DNA from: Sphaerolaimus hirsutus
Lineage: Eukaryota > Nematoda > Chromadorea > Monhysterida > Sphaerolaimidae
Assembly: GCA_964036195.1 (NCBI GenBank)
Contig: OZ038453.1
Location: 22,220,352 to 22,284,351 of the forward strand
DNA: 64,000 bases
Direction: 5' to 3'
Shown here: positions 33,480-44,951 of the stretch, piece by piece
Layout of the letters: the number at the start of each line of letters is the position of its first letter
Position numbering within the stretch: position 1 is the stretch's first letter
The notes under the pieces: model-generated
What the model saw: only the letters and a program-made list of their open reading frames with translations
Database searches by the model: none
Told to the model about the DNA's origin: nothing
Made by a program: the position numbers and the translations under genes

Positions 33480-35328
33480 CAGGCTGTCCGCGAGATCCCG
33501 CATTTTTTTTATACCACGTACCACGCTTATAATAGCAGCTATACCCCGCGCAACACACGCCAATTGTTTAATTACGTTATAAGAGGTCACCTGCAATCGA
33601 TACCTTACCCATCTAACGCGCAAATGAGCGCGTGCAAAAAAAATCAATGTTTTAATACCACGCAACAGGCGGGCGATACGTTTTTGTTTACCTCATTGTA
33701 AGGTAAGGCATATATTGGATGTGCGTGAACAAAAACGTATCCCACGGACTAATTCAAAGAAAAACGACCAGAACGTGGGATACCAACTATATATACCACG
33801 TCAATTTTTTTCTAGAAACTTGCATGTCTAATTAGAAAAAATGCATCACAATTAATGGTGAATTGGTTACAAAATGTGCAGCAATTGCGCTGCGCACACT
33901 AGTACACCACTGAAATTTGGGAAACTCATAAATATTCACGCCATGATGTTTCCCGCCGTCGAGCACTGCGTTGCGTCACGCTCGCCGGCCCAACGTCCAC
34001 GCTCAATACACGTACACAAAAGTGGATACACAAAAACACAATGTCCCTACCCGTCGGCCCGGCCGACGCCCAAACCTACCGCGGCGCGGCACCTGGTGCC
34101 CGCCCGCGCCACCGCACACTATCCGCCATGCCCGGCATGCGTCTCGTCGACATGTAGCTGTCGACCAAGGATGGGGGGGGGGTGCGCCGCGCTGCCGATC
34201 TGATCGGCTGGCGGTAGAGAGAAAATTTTGGCCGAAAATGGCCCTGCCGCTGCGCAACTGCGCTAGCGCTGCGCAGACTACTGGCAAAAGCCAGCGAAGT
34301 GACCCATCGCCGGGTCTAACTTCCACTTGAATAAATACAAAAACGCAAAATGCGCTGCGGGGCACCTAAAAAAAGCCCTAGCGCACCGGCCGCTCAATTT
34401 CTGTGCCAAATAAAAGTCAAAAATGGCCGGAAAAACTGATGATGTCCTACCGAAAAATGACAAAATGAATATTTTATATGCTGAATCAAAGGGCACAAAT
34501 AAAACAACTGCCCACAGGCCGCGGCGCCGCGCCACCAACACGCAGCAAAACTGCAAGCAAACCTGCCTGCATGCGCGCCACTAATCCGGCCGCGCAGATA
34601 GGAAATCGGCGGGCCGCACTTGCATAATTTGAAGTGCTCAGCGCCGATAAAATCTGTTTGATGTGATGCAAGCGTTTTTCTTGCATCACAATAGATCAAA
34701 ATCTGGGCTGAAAATTTTGATCGGCCTGAGCGCATATGGCTGATCAGCTCAGCGCCGAGATCCGGATTGAATGGCGTCATACAGCAACAGATTTTGTCGG
34801 CGCCGGGAACTTCAAGTGTTGGCGCTGCCGAAATGAACAGGCGGCCGCTAATTGACTCGCAGCGGCAGAGAAGTTGCTTGGCCCAGGCAGAAAATGTAGG
34901 TAGCTATATATATAGATAGCTGGCCAATTTGGGAGAAACACACCTCGTCAGACTCCCAACAGATATCATATGTGCGCGAGCCCCAAAACCCTATATTGTT
35001 ATTTTTTTTGCTTCTGCCGCCCATGGTTTTACTCTTGATTATGCCCAGTTATACCACGCTTGACCCGAAAAAAACAATTTCATCGTGGTATGACAAAAGT
35101 ATGTCACACGATATCCACCAAATTATGCGGGTTAGTGAACTCAAGTACCACGCTTTATGATTTGACCCCTTTTGCTCACACCCCGCATACCCCGTAATGT
35201 GTCGCGTTAGTATAAACCAACGTAAACAAAACCGCGCAAATAATTAATACTGCGCGCTGAACAAAATCATATTCCCGCCTTGTTTACCGCGCTTGTATAC
35301 CACGGGGTATACTTTCACAGACAGCCTG
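33480..35328. mobile_element. hAT element, 1849 bp, with GC-rich interior
   Basis: It runs from CAGGCTGTCCGCGAG to CTTTCACAGACAGCCTG with an exact 8-bp duplication CTCATGAT (33472-33479 and 35329-35336). Subterminal TACCACG repeats occur in both ends (near 33514, 33655, 33796, 35053, 35082, 35146 and 35299) and look like transposase-binding sites. The centre (about 33940-34880) is far richer in G+C and CpG than the rest of the window. It has open frames of 100-130 codons on several strands, but none shows hAT transposase motifs. It is therefore non-autonomous, perhaps with captured sequence. It sits in an intron of gene copy A and is absent from copy B. Confidence 0.92.
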
Positions 35329-35689
35329 CTCATGATTCCATAATGAGGCAGCATGGAACAACAAACAGTATGGAACTGATGACAACAAGCATAAAACTGT
35401 GATTTTGTGTGCATACCCATGGAATTCAATGCTTGCTCCAAGCAATGTGACTTATCAAGATCAATGTGTTAACCAAGACAAATCTTCAATTTCCATATCA
35501 AAAAGATGGCTGACTGCTCAGAAATTTTGTTGTCACAGAAAAACTGTGTAGATGCAGTCTAATATGTCAGAAAATGTGTCTCAATTTAAGCAAGTTTTAA
35601 GTGGTAAACATCGAGGCAGTGAGTAAGTGACATGTGAGAAGAAAATATCATAAGTAAATATTTAGGATGGAGCATTTTTCTCACTCTAA

Positions 35690-38480
35690 AACATCAAAAA
35701 ACGAGCAAGTAAACAGCGTTCGGATCAAGTCCGGCAGTCACTTTTTGAACGGACATCTGACGCTACAACTCACGCTATGGGGGGAGTTAAGAGCTGAAAT
35801 TTGGGGGGAATATAGCCGACATCCCCCCCTACTATATACCAATGCAGATGCGACGGCGACCCGTTTTAGTGTGGGTTGCCGTATATGCAACAAAAAATTG
35901 TGCAGTTTTCGCTGTCCGCATCAAGTCCGGCACCCACTGGTTCTTCACCACTTTGGGTGCCGTAACTCCAGATACACAAACAGGATGAGTCTAAAACTTG
36001 GGGGGATTAGCGGCGACATCCACCGCTTACTGTCCACGGGATGGCGAGCGCCACTGACACACAATAAGTGCCGCTCGCCGCGTATCTTGCGTTTTTTTAC
36101 AGACACACTGTCCGCATCCGGTGCGGCACCCAAAAACATTTTTCAGAAAGAGTCAAGTGACACTTGAGTTAAATCAGCTACTCTAGAGTTAATTCTGCCG
36201 TTCTTGACGCACCCTGAAGCGACCAAGTCCAGTGTCACTGAATGGTTCCCACCTGCACAATTGATGGATGGGTATTTGAATTTACAGTAGATATGATAAT
36301 GTAAAATTTAAAAACCATACTTTTATCATGATATTTACAGTAGAGTTTATTGTATGTTTTAAGATTCTGCAGTACCTTACCATGCTGTAGAATGCAGCAA
36401 AATTTCCTGTTCAGTGCTGATCAACAGAATTTCTGACCTCCCTTGAGTTGCATACTTAAAATCAGGGTTGGTTTTATAAAAATTCATTTTAGTAAAATTG
36501 TATAAAAATTGTATAAAAATTTTATTTTATTTTTATTTTATTCTTGTTTCATTTTATTTTATTTTATTTTATTCCCAAAAGTCATTAATAAAATAAAATG
36601 ACACATTTTACAAAAATTTTACAATAATTGTACAAAAATTTTACAAAAAATCATTAACATGCATGCAAGGCCAGAAAAATTTTATAATTAGACCTATACA
36701 TGAAAAACCTGTGACAAATTTTTCCCTTACTTTTCAAAAGTTGCATGCAGTATGTATTGTTAGCTAGCTGCAAGTGTAAAGTTACAATTATTGATAAGAA
36801 TGGTTTGCATTTTCAGTAGAAGGACTACTGGAGTGTGCTGGGCACATTGGTAAAATGTCATGGAAAGTGTCATTTGTCATGACAAATGTAAAGTAAAGTA
36901 TCAATTGTCATGCAAAATGTCAAGTGTCGTAAAATTTCAAGCAAAGTGGCAATTGTCATGACAAATGTCATGCAAAGTGTAAATTGTGTATTGAAATCTT
37001 GTGTTTTTGTATCCATAGTATGTTTTATATCCAAATCTATGTTTTTGTATACAGATGTCCACATAAGATTTGGAGTCAACAACAACATAATTTTGATACA
37101 AAACATAAGACGAAATAAAACATGAGATTTGAACACAATTTGCTTGACAATTGATACTTTAATTTTTACATGTCATGACAATTTACACTTTACTTTACAT
37201 TTGTCATGACAATTGACACTTTGCATGACATTTTACATGACATTTGACACTTCACAATGCTTGGGACTGCTCCCAGATCCATGAATAAACAGGTAGAGTC
37301 TCAAGCAATGAGACAAAATTTTACAAAAAATATATGAATTTTTATACAATTTTACAAAAATACAAATTTTTATACAATTTTACAAAAAATTTACAAAAAT
37401 TCGAATTTTTATACAATTTTTATTTTTATTCTTAAATTTTCCATTTTATTTTATTTTATTCTTGAATATTCCATTTTATTTTTATTTTATTTTTATTTTT
37501 TTCTGAGATTTTGCCAACCCTGCTTAAAATACACTTAAAATCGATTTTTTGTCAGACACTTTAAAAGTTGGTTTAGGATGCCTACTTGGGAATAGTTTAA
37601 GGTATAAAGTTGTGTAAAAGACCTTAGTGCAAAAATGCCCTGCTAAAGAATTTTAATGGGGGTCAATGTGATGACATCACCTATGCCATCATAGCAGTAG
37701 AGATTTGTACCACAATGATGTCATAGGTGACATCATCACATTGACCCCCATCCAAATTCTTTAGCAGGGCATTTTTGGGGTAAGGTCTTTTACACAACTT
37801 TATACCTTAACCTATCCCCTAGAGGGCATCCTAAACTAACTTTTTAAGTGTCTAACAAAAAATCGATTTTAAGTGTATTTTTAGTATGCAACTCAAGGGA
37901 TGTCATAAGTTCACACTAGACACAAAATTTTGCCACATTGTACAGCATGGTATGGTACTGTAGGATTGTAAATCTTACAAAAGCATACAGTTTACTGTAA
38001 ATATCGTGTTAACTTACGATTTTTCTTCCATGAAAATCCAGGAGTGCCAAACAGTCTGGATGCAGACAGTGTGTCTGTAAAAAACGCAAGATACGCGGCG
38101 AGCGGCACTTATTGTGTGTCAGTGGCGCTCGCCATCCTGTGGACAGTAAGCGGTGGATGTCGCCGTTAATCCCCCAAGTTTTAGACTCATCCTGTTTGTG
38201 TATCTGGAGTTACGGCACCCAAAGTGGTGAAGAACCAGTGGGTGCCGGACTTGATGGGGACAGCGAAAACCGCACAATTTTTTTTGCATATACGGCGACC
38301 CACACTAAAACGGGTCGCCGTCGCATCTGCATTGGTATATAGTAGGGGGGGGGATGTCGGCTATATTCCCCCCAAATTTCAGCTCTTAACTCACCCCATA
38401 GCGTGAGTTGTAGCGTCAGATGTCCGTTCAAAAAGTGACTGCGGGACTTGATCCGAACGCAGTTTACAACACAATGACAG
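35690..38480. mobile_element. Q-family foldback, copy 2
   Basis: The left arm (about 35725-36130) and right arm (about 38070-38465) are inverted copies, starting at GCGTTCGGATCAAGTCCGGC and its counterpart. Each arm has two units of about 200 bp with CCCCCCAAATTTCAGCTC and GGCGACCC...GGGTCGCC hairpins. The arms continue inward (TACCATGCTGTAG, CCTTGAGTTGCATAC) to a centre near 37705 with repeated GATGACATCA. An L element (36463-37522) is inserted in the left arm. Confidence 0.85.
36463..37522. mobile_element. L-family hAT-like MITE, 1060 bp
   Basis: It runs from CAGGGTTGG to CCAACCCTG with an exact 8-bp duplication CTTAAAAT (36455-36462 and 37523-37530). Deleting it restores the mirrored Q arm (GTTGCATACTTAAAATACAC). 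The interior matches the L copy at 7441-8593 without the J insertion. Confidence 0.93.
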
Positions 38481-38662
38481 GCTCCAACTGACTTTGATGA
38501 CACACATGCAAAAGAGCAGAATTAATATGTAATGGAATATTATGTTTACTTCCAACTCAATTTACTCTTCATGACTCACTCACTTACTTAACTTACTTAG
38601 CACTTGAATTTCATCATTTGTCTAGTCACTTGTACACTTGGAAGATTTTAGCATTCGCTTAC

Positions 38663-38993
38663 CATCGGATGGGATATGAAGTCTATCCGGCAGGGCATTG
38701 GCCAAAGTGGCATCTCTGGGGGCACTCCCAGAACCTGTAAAAAGCCCTGTAAAATGTAAAATGTCATGCAAAATGTCAAAAGTCATGTAAAATGCCCTGC
38801 AAAATGGCAACAGTTGCCATTTTGCAGGGCATTTTCCATCACTTTTGACACTTTTCACGGCATTTGACATTTTACAGGGCTCTTTACAGGGTCTGGGATT
38901 GGCACCTGATGTATTCGAAGGCTGCATAGGCAATGGTGATAAACCAGCTATTTATCAGAATGCCCACGCCTATTGCAATCACTAATGGCCATA
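38663..38993 (-). pseudogene. membrane-segment exon of gene copy A, broken by K element
   Basis: Without the 38718-38905 insertion this is a 141-nt exon: acceptor CCTCTGCAG|TA, donor GATG|GTAAGC. It encodes 46 residues: a hydrophobic helix (WPLVIAIGVGILI, SWFITIAYAAF), then EYIRDATLANALPDR and the start of the tail. The donor is phase 1 and fits the exon at 32939-33078. Copy B has the same exon intact. The K insertion falls between codons for YI and RD and adds 190 nt, a frameshift. Reading on meets TAA at 38884-38886, eight codons in. Copy A can therefore make the full tail only if the insert is spliced out. LAPTM4 has a similar helix followed by YxYI, but homology is unproven. Confidence 0.75.
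38718..38905. mobile_element. K-family foldback MITE inside an exon
   Basis: GGGGGCACTCCCAGA...CCTGTAAA mirrors CAGGGTCTGGGATTGGCAC. The empty site in copy B reads CATCTCTGATG. Here CT appears on both sides, so a 2-bp duplication is likely. The arms repeat AAAATGTCATGCAAAATG. Confidence 0.88.
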
Positions 38994-39076
38994 CTGCAGA
39001 GGGGGAAATATTTTGTTTGGGCTTAATGAAGTATGGGATGGTGTATCATATTTTTAGTAAACATTCAGCATTTGCA

Positions 39077-39079
<3 letters not shown>

Positions 39080-39123
<44 letters not shown>
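39080..39123. repeat. (AT)n microsatellite
   Basis: About 22 AT units just upstream (in gene sense) of the copy A membrane exon. Confidence 0.97.
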
Positions 39124-39128
<5 letters not shown>

Positions 39129-40132
39129 CTTCCGCATCAGGTTAGGCACCGATTTTTTTCTTTTTAGAAGTTCCATATCTCCAGATGTGTGCAAGATATG
39201 GAGCTGATACTTATAGGGTATATAGGCGGAAGACTCCCCTACTACATCAGCAAGGGGAGCTCCGGTCGCTCATTGCAGTGTGGGTCGCTGAACATGCACA
39301 AAAATTGTGCAATTTCTGCTGTTTGCGACAAGTTCAGCACCAAAATGGTACCCCCACTGTGGATGCCATTACTCCAACTATGGGGGGTGTAGAATGATAA
39401 AATTTTGGGTAGGTGTAGCCAAAACAAAACCCTCCCTTACTATACAACATTGGGTAGGCAGCAGCGACCAACTACAGTGTGAACATCAAAGTTATTTGAC
39501 ACGGTTTTTGTCCGCGTCAAGTCCAGCATCAATTTTTTACCTATAAAAATAAATTTAGGCAACATGGAGGTTTAAAACATAAAAAAAAGGATCTTAAACA
39601 TAAAAAAAGGATCCAGACCCCAATTACAAAAAGTCAATTCTGTTTGAGCCCTACTCCAAAAGTCACTCAACCCCACCCAGCCCACCCCAATGTGTTTTTT
39701 TTCAAAAAGAGGACTTTACTTCACTTTTTTATTAGACACTTAAAAACTCATTTTACGGTGCCCTCTAGAAGAGGGTTGAAGCTTTAAAAGTGCATAAAAA
39801 ACATTCCCTTGAAAATGAAAAAGTGTCAAAACTGGTCTTTTTTTGTTCCTGTGATTACATCATTAGGACATCATCACATTTACCCCCGACAAAATTCTTC
39901 AGGGGGACATTTTCAGGATTATGTTCTTTACGCTATGTTAAAGCTTTAACCCTCCCCTAGAGTGCACTGTAAACCAAGTGTTCAAGTGTCCAATAAAAAA
40001 GTGATGTAAAGTAACTTTTTTGTTTTGTGTCTTTTGGGGGTGGAGTTGGGTTGGGTGGGGTGGGGCTGGGTGGTGAGCATTTACCGTTATGTAGTGATGA
40101 ACAGAAACATTTGCTGCATGGCATAGCATAGT

Positions 40133-41874
40133 TAGCATTCAAAAAAATCACCGATTTTTTGGAAAATATATATAAATATATCACTCCAAATTTAGGAAAA
40201 ATATAAATATATATAAATCACTCTAGGTCTCCAGAAAATATAATTAAATTACTGAAAAAATAACTCTAAGCTTGAAAAAAATTACAAAAAATCACTTGCC
40301 CTTTATTTCTTTTTCAAGCAATACTCTGGGCTTTGTTTACCATTTGCAAGCAAAAAGTGTACTTTAATATCCCACAGTCATTTATTATCATTCCACAATA
40401 TTTATACAATAAGTGAAAACATCAAGCAAATATCAGAATAAAAAAATTCAACCTACAACCTCAATGACAACTTAAAAGACTTATTGTGCTGCAAGCATTT
40501 GCACTCAACCTTAAGCACCTGGTCGTCACAATGGAGGTTTCACTAAATATGTGCTCAACACTTGCAGCAGTGCCAGGTATGCTGAGCAAGTTTTAGTCAA
40601 TGCAACCAAAATATTTCATCCAGTTCAATTTAATATGCTTTTAATTTTTTATTTTCAAACAGCAAAACTGAAACCAGGCACACTGCCCTCAGGAGTCCAT
40701 ACACTTCATCCACTCCAGAATTTGTTCTCTCACAGTCCAGACATCAAGTAAATTTTGTCAGCCAGCACTGATTTCAGGCTTTCAAAAAATTGTCAATAAA
40801 ATTTACTGTTGGTCATATTCATAGCAAAAAGTGATTGTCATGCTGTCACCCAGGTTTTGTGTATCAGGTGCGACAGTTTGGGCAAAAAATTGCATGATCA
40901 ATACTAAAAAATGTATTGAATAAATTTTTCTTGCCTTTTTTGCATGTTGTATGTCCAACCTTTAAATAGAGCATCAAATTCATAGGATGACATAAATAAA
41001 AAATTACTAAAACGGTTCACATCTTTGTCACACACAAAATGAAAACAAAGTGATGGTGATCACCATTTGTCATCATTTGAGTTTTCACAGCAAAAATGGA
41101 TCTGTGAAGCATGTGGAAGCAGGCTGGATACGCGTGAAGTGGGCACTTGCACACGCTTCTGCACGATTTCACCCGCTTCCACCAACATCACGCTCCATGC
41201 GCATCCAAACATGTGGAAGACACTTCACAGTGTTAGTGCTTCCACACGCTATGCCTATGTATACATTTGTCTGGGAGTGCCATATTAAGATGCATGAAGT
41301 GTCTTCATGTCTATTTTTGTGATGTGTGTGGAAGCTCCAACATTCTCGGTGAATCGTCGGGAAGTGTTGGCATGAAGACACTTCATGATACTTCACCGTG
41401 CATTCACACAACCAGTTTTTGCTGTGTTTCACATTAGGTAAACACAAGGGCAAACTAGTGACTTGCCAACACCACCTGACAAAAATTCATGCCATTTGTG
41501 AAAACTGACCATATACATTCAATAGTGGAAAACTGGATAATCTCATCATTTTTGGCCATTTCAGTTTTCAAAAAAGTCATGGTGAAAGTGTATGCACAAT
41601 ATTTTAACTCAAAAATGCTCTACATGAACATAAATGTTTTCTGGAGAAAATCACTCGCAAAAATATATTGCACAGATAGCATGTTTTAGTCATAAAGTGC
41701 AATCATTGAACCACAAGTGAGTGATTTTCTCAGTGATTTTTTTTAATTTTTAAAATATACATAAATATATCACTCAGAATTTGAAAAAAAATAAAAATAT
41801 ATATAAATCACGGGTTATTTATATTTATTGTGATTTTCAAAAATATAAATCACTGGGTTATTTTTCAAATGCTA
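40133..41874. mobile_element. R-family hAT-like element, 1742 bp
   Basis: It runs from TAGCATTCAAAAAAATCACC to GTTATTTTTCAAATGCTA with an exact 8-bp duplication AGCATAGT (40125-40132 and 41875-41882). The arms repeat AAATATATATAAATCACT. About 1.4 kb of moderately complex interior (40300-41700) has no transposase frame. It contains a foldback at 41086-41426. Confidence 0.9.
41086..41426. mobile_element. foldback with GTGGAAGC / GAAGTG words
   Basis: Ends CACAGCAAAAATGG and CCAGTTTTTGCTGTG match those of 23653-23956. The words differ: GTGGAAGC and CACTTCATG here against GAAGTGC and GATCAC there. Confidence 0.75.
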
Positions 41875-42127
41875 AGCATAGTTAACGTAGTCATTAACAT
41901 TAATGTGAATTTACCACATCTTGTGATTAACCTGATGTGAATAGCAACCAAATATTGAGTGATGAACTTGACGCGAACAAAAACCATGTCAAACAAATGT
42001 TCAGCGACCCACACTGTAGTGGATCGCTGCTGCCCACCCTACATATGTTGTACAGTACGGGAGGGTGTTGGCTACACCCCCCCCCCAAAATGTGAGCATT
42101 CTACACCCCCTGGGGCCAGATTAAATT

Positions 42128-42533
42128 CTCCCTACAGATTTGTAGGGTAGGGCGTACGCCCGATAGATTTTTTAAGTTCAGCAGCATCGACGCACATGCA
42201 CCGACATCAAGGCGGTTTGTAAAATATATGAAACCATCCCTTAAGGTCGCCGATATTGCAATATGACGTATATCACTTTGATTATGGCACGAAAATCATG
42301 ATCTCGTCATTTCTTGGCCGTCGGCCAATTCGTTTTTTATTATATTTTGTCGGGCGGGTTACTCGCATAAGTCGCGCTTACGTCATATTGCAATATCGGC
42401 GACCTTAAGGGATGGTTTCGTATATTTTACAAACCGCCTTGCTCTCGGTGCATGTGCGTCGATGTGGCTGAACTTTAAAAAATCTATCGGGCGTACGCCC
42501 TACCCTACAAATCTGTAGGGAGAATAAAATCTG
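42128..42533. repeat. near-perfect 406-bp palindrome
   Basis: Arms of about 150 bp (outer TCCCTACAGATTTGTAGGG, GGGCGTACGCCC, inner GATATTGCAATATGACGTA) differ at only a handful of positions. The loop of about 100 nt contains GGCCGTCGGCC. The high arm identity points to recent origin or recent arm conversion. Confidence 0.9.
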
Positions 42534-42725
42534 TCTCCAGAGCTGGAGTTATGGCATCCGCAGTGGGGCGTATCAACGTATGTGAGTGCTGAACTTGTCG
42601 CCGACAGCAAAAATGTCACAAATTTTTTTAGCATGTTCAGCGACCCACACTGTAGTGAGTCACCGAAGCCCCTTGTTGTTGTATAGTAGGGGGGTGCTAC
42701 ATGCATGATAGACAAGTACTGCATT

Positions 42726-43254
42726 TTCGATAAAGATCAATTCCGCCGAGTGTTCGTCAAACGATCGTGAACATGAGGTTTTTCTAAATTAAAGTTTAAA
42801 CACTGATAAAATGCGTAAAATTCCGAACCGACAAAGTACACATTTTTGTATAAAATTAATGCTGGTTTCAGGTTTCGGGGTCTTTCATCTGACCTGAAAC
42901 CAGCGGGGGTGACCCGACCCCATCATCAGAGATGAAGCCACCCCCTTCAATAGTTTACCCCCCCCCCCCAAACAATGGTAGATTGTTTAACCAGGCGATC
43001 GGGTAAACGACAGTACCCCAAAAACCTCAGAACCCAACTTTTGCTCACCCGGGATGGGTCGGCCACAGTTTCAGTTGTATTTTCGGCGCTGTTTTCCATT
43101 TCTGATTGAAGGCTGCGGCTAACCGATCACTGGGCGTTTGTCGTCTGCGCGGGATTTTATGATTGGCCAAATTTTGGCGAAATGGCTGAGTGCTCATTCT
43201 AAATTGTCAAGCGCTACTACAGTTTTGGCTTCGCAAATTTGGTAAAATAATGGC
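42726..43254. other. no gene recognised
   Basis: Mixed sequence including a small inverted pair CTGGTTTCAGGTTTCGGG / ACCTGAAACCAGCGGG and a C-run at 42959-42969. No exon was seen. Confidence 0.4.
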
Positions 43255-43516
43255 CCTACACACACTAGTTTTCACCGTGACACGTGTGAAAACTGAAATG
43301 GCGACATGGCGACATTCAGCCTACTCTTAACGTATGCTATATGTGTTCTACCTTTCAAATTTTCATACTTTCTATATTTTCAACATTATTTTCAACTTTC
43401 ATTAATTTAAATTCAAATTTTATTTAAATTTTATCATTCAATCGTGTTCATTAATTTGCATTTGAAAAAATTGCAGTTTTCACACGAAGTCACGGTGAAA
43501 ACTAGTGTGTGTAGGC
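43255..43516. mobile_element. G-family foldback, 262 bp
   Basis: CCTACACACACTAGTTTTCA then CCGTGAC on the left is mirrored by GTCACGGTGAAAACTAGTGT then GTGTAGGC. It abuts the C element at 43517. Confidence 0.82.
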
Positions 43517-44424
43517 TAGTGATGGAAAAGCGCCAGAAAAAATGGCGCCAGGCGCCAAGGGCGCCATGGCGCCATTCGGAAAGTGAGCGCCAAGCGCCAA
43601 GGGCGCCACAGAAAAAGGGCGCCAGGCGCCAAGGGCGCCATGGCGCCATTCAGAAAGTGGGCGCCAGGCGCCAGGGGCGCCACGGAAAGAGGGCGCCAAG
43701 CGCCAAGGGCGCCATGGCGCCATTTGGAAAATAGGGCGCCAGGCGCCAAGGGCGCCAGGATAAAAAAGTGCCTACAACACCATGCGTGTGCTAAAAATGT
43801 TTCTACAGCACCATTGTACGCGCATTCACTTCTTAATTCACGTTCTCCAGGATGTAATGAACAAAAACAAGGCTAGCAACAAAAACATTTTTGAATAAAA
43901 TCCAGATGACGAATTCAAACGCAATGGAAATTGTCATTTGACAACAATCCATTCATTACAAATAGACCTTTCCAAACAATGTTTCCTAATTGCAACGATT
44001 TAAATCCGTTTATTTATGATTTTGCAAGTTCGTCGGTCCATCATTCCTGTCTTCTGATCCATCAGACAGATCTGATGAACCGTTGGACGAAAGATTTCCA
44101 CCCACTCACACCACTCCGTCCATTTTTCTGGCGAATTTAGATCATCCACGGATGCGTTTTTCATATTTTTTTTCGTTTACACGGCACTCACCGTGAAACC
44201 CTGCTGGCGCCTTTTTGGCGCCCTTATAAAGCAGGGCGCCAGGCGCCAAGGGCGCCACGGAAAAAGGGCGCCAAGCGCCAATGGCGCCATGGCGCCTTTC
44301 AGAATGTGGGCGCCAGGCGCCAAGGGCGCCACAGAAAAAGGGCGCCAAGCGCCAATGGCGCCATGACGCGGCGCCCTTTGGCGCCCTCAAATGGCGCCAG
44401 CGCCATGGCGCCATTCCATCACTA
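43517..44424. mobile_element. C-family hAT-like element, GGCGCC word version
   Basis: It runs from TAGTGATGGAAAAGCGCC to GGCGCCATTCCATCACTA with an exact 8-bp duplication GTGTAGGC (43509-43516 and 44425-44432). Both arms are dense GGCGCCAAGGGCGCC words. The interior, 43760-44200, is unique and AT-rich. Ala/Pro/Trp-rich frames in the arms are artefacts. Confidence 0.93.
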
Positions 44425-44951
44425 GTGTAGGCACAATGGACAATTTTCCCCACAGCCCCAAGTATTTACCAAATTTGTCCAACGTTTGTCTGCGATCGCA
44501 CAAATTGCTCTGTCTATAGTTTCAGTGGATTTCTCGTGCCCTTTCGCGGTGCCTTTTGTTCATGCTTTTTGTGTTTCTCAGGTTCCTTTATTTCCACGGG
44601 AGTGATCCTAAAATCTGCGGAAAAAATTGTTCCTAAAAAAATCAAGGGATAAATGGAAGGGATTCATTTCGACCACCTGAAACCGGAATATCGCTGTTGC
44701 TGCGGCAGTTGCCATGCTACGGTGAGTAAAATGTAAAAAAATGTATGAGGTATTTTCACAATATTCCCAAACCTAGTTGGTTATTTATCGATTTTAATTG
44801 AGGATATACGTGATACTATTTCAACAGAACTGTTACAAATACCGTATTTCCTGGAAATACCCCCCGCCCCGGGGGTGATTGTTTCAGAGTGATACATCAT
44901 GTATGCAATGTACATGATGTATTTATCGCAGCTACACAGAGTAGTTTGTGT

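Larger units (their letters stand above)
27600..39080. repeat. segmental duplication unit A
   Basis: Single-copy blocks match 55770-60790 in the same order and orientation: 27622 (TTGTTCACAACCACATTTT), 27790, 28490, 32512, 32900 and 38600-39060. Unit A is longer because of lineage-specific insertions: M at 27847, B at 28588, K at 32693 and 38718, hAT at 33480 and Q at 35690. The A2 element at 27651-27778 is shared by both units and so predates the duplication. Confidence 0.85.
39125..42725. mobile_element. Q-family foldback, copy 3
   Basis: Arm units with GTGGGTCGCTGAACATGC (39280) and GTTCAGCGACCCACACTGTA (42000 and 42640) flank a central palindrome at 39660-40080 (TTTAAAGCTTCAACC-type arms and a GATTACATCAT centre). 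A D-family half (39575-39656) lies left of the centre. An R element (40133-41874) and a clean palindrome (42128-42533) are inserted on the right. Confidence 0.65.

Noticed and set aside
34430..34465. Hammerhead-like CTGATGA...GAAA
   Set aside because: No stem II complementarity between the two conserved boxes.
33971..34780. Frames of 119-128 codons in the hAT interior as a transposase
   Set aside because: No hAT dimerisation or catalytic motifs; GC-rich sequence leaves several overlapping frames open at once.
44040..44110. Hammerhead ribozyme (CTGATGA...CGAAA at about 44075)
   Set aside because: Stem II is only two clear pairs, and no partner for stem III was found nearby.
43434..44453. Ala/Pro/Trp/Arg-rich open frames of 70-100 codons on both strands
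   Set aside because: They follow the GGCGCC word of the C element in every frame; no start context, splice signal or family motif.
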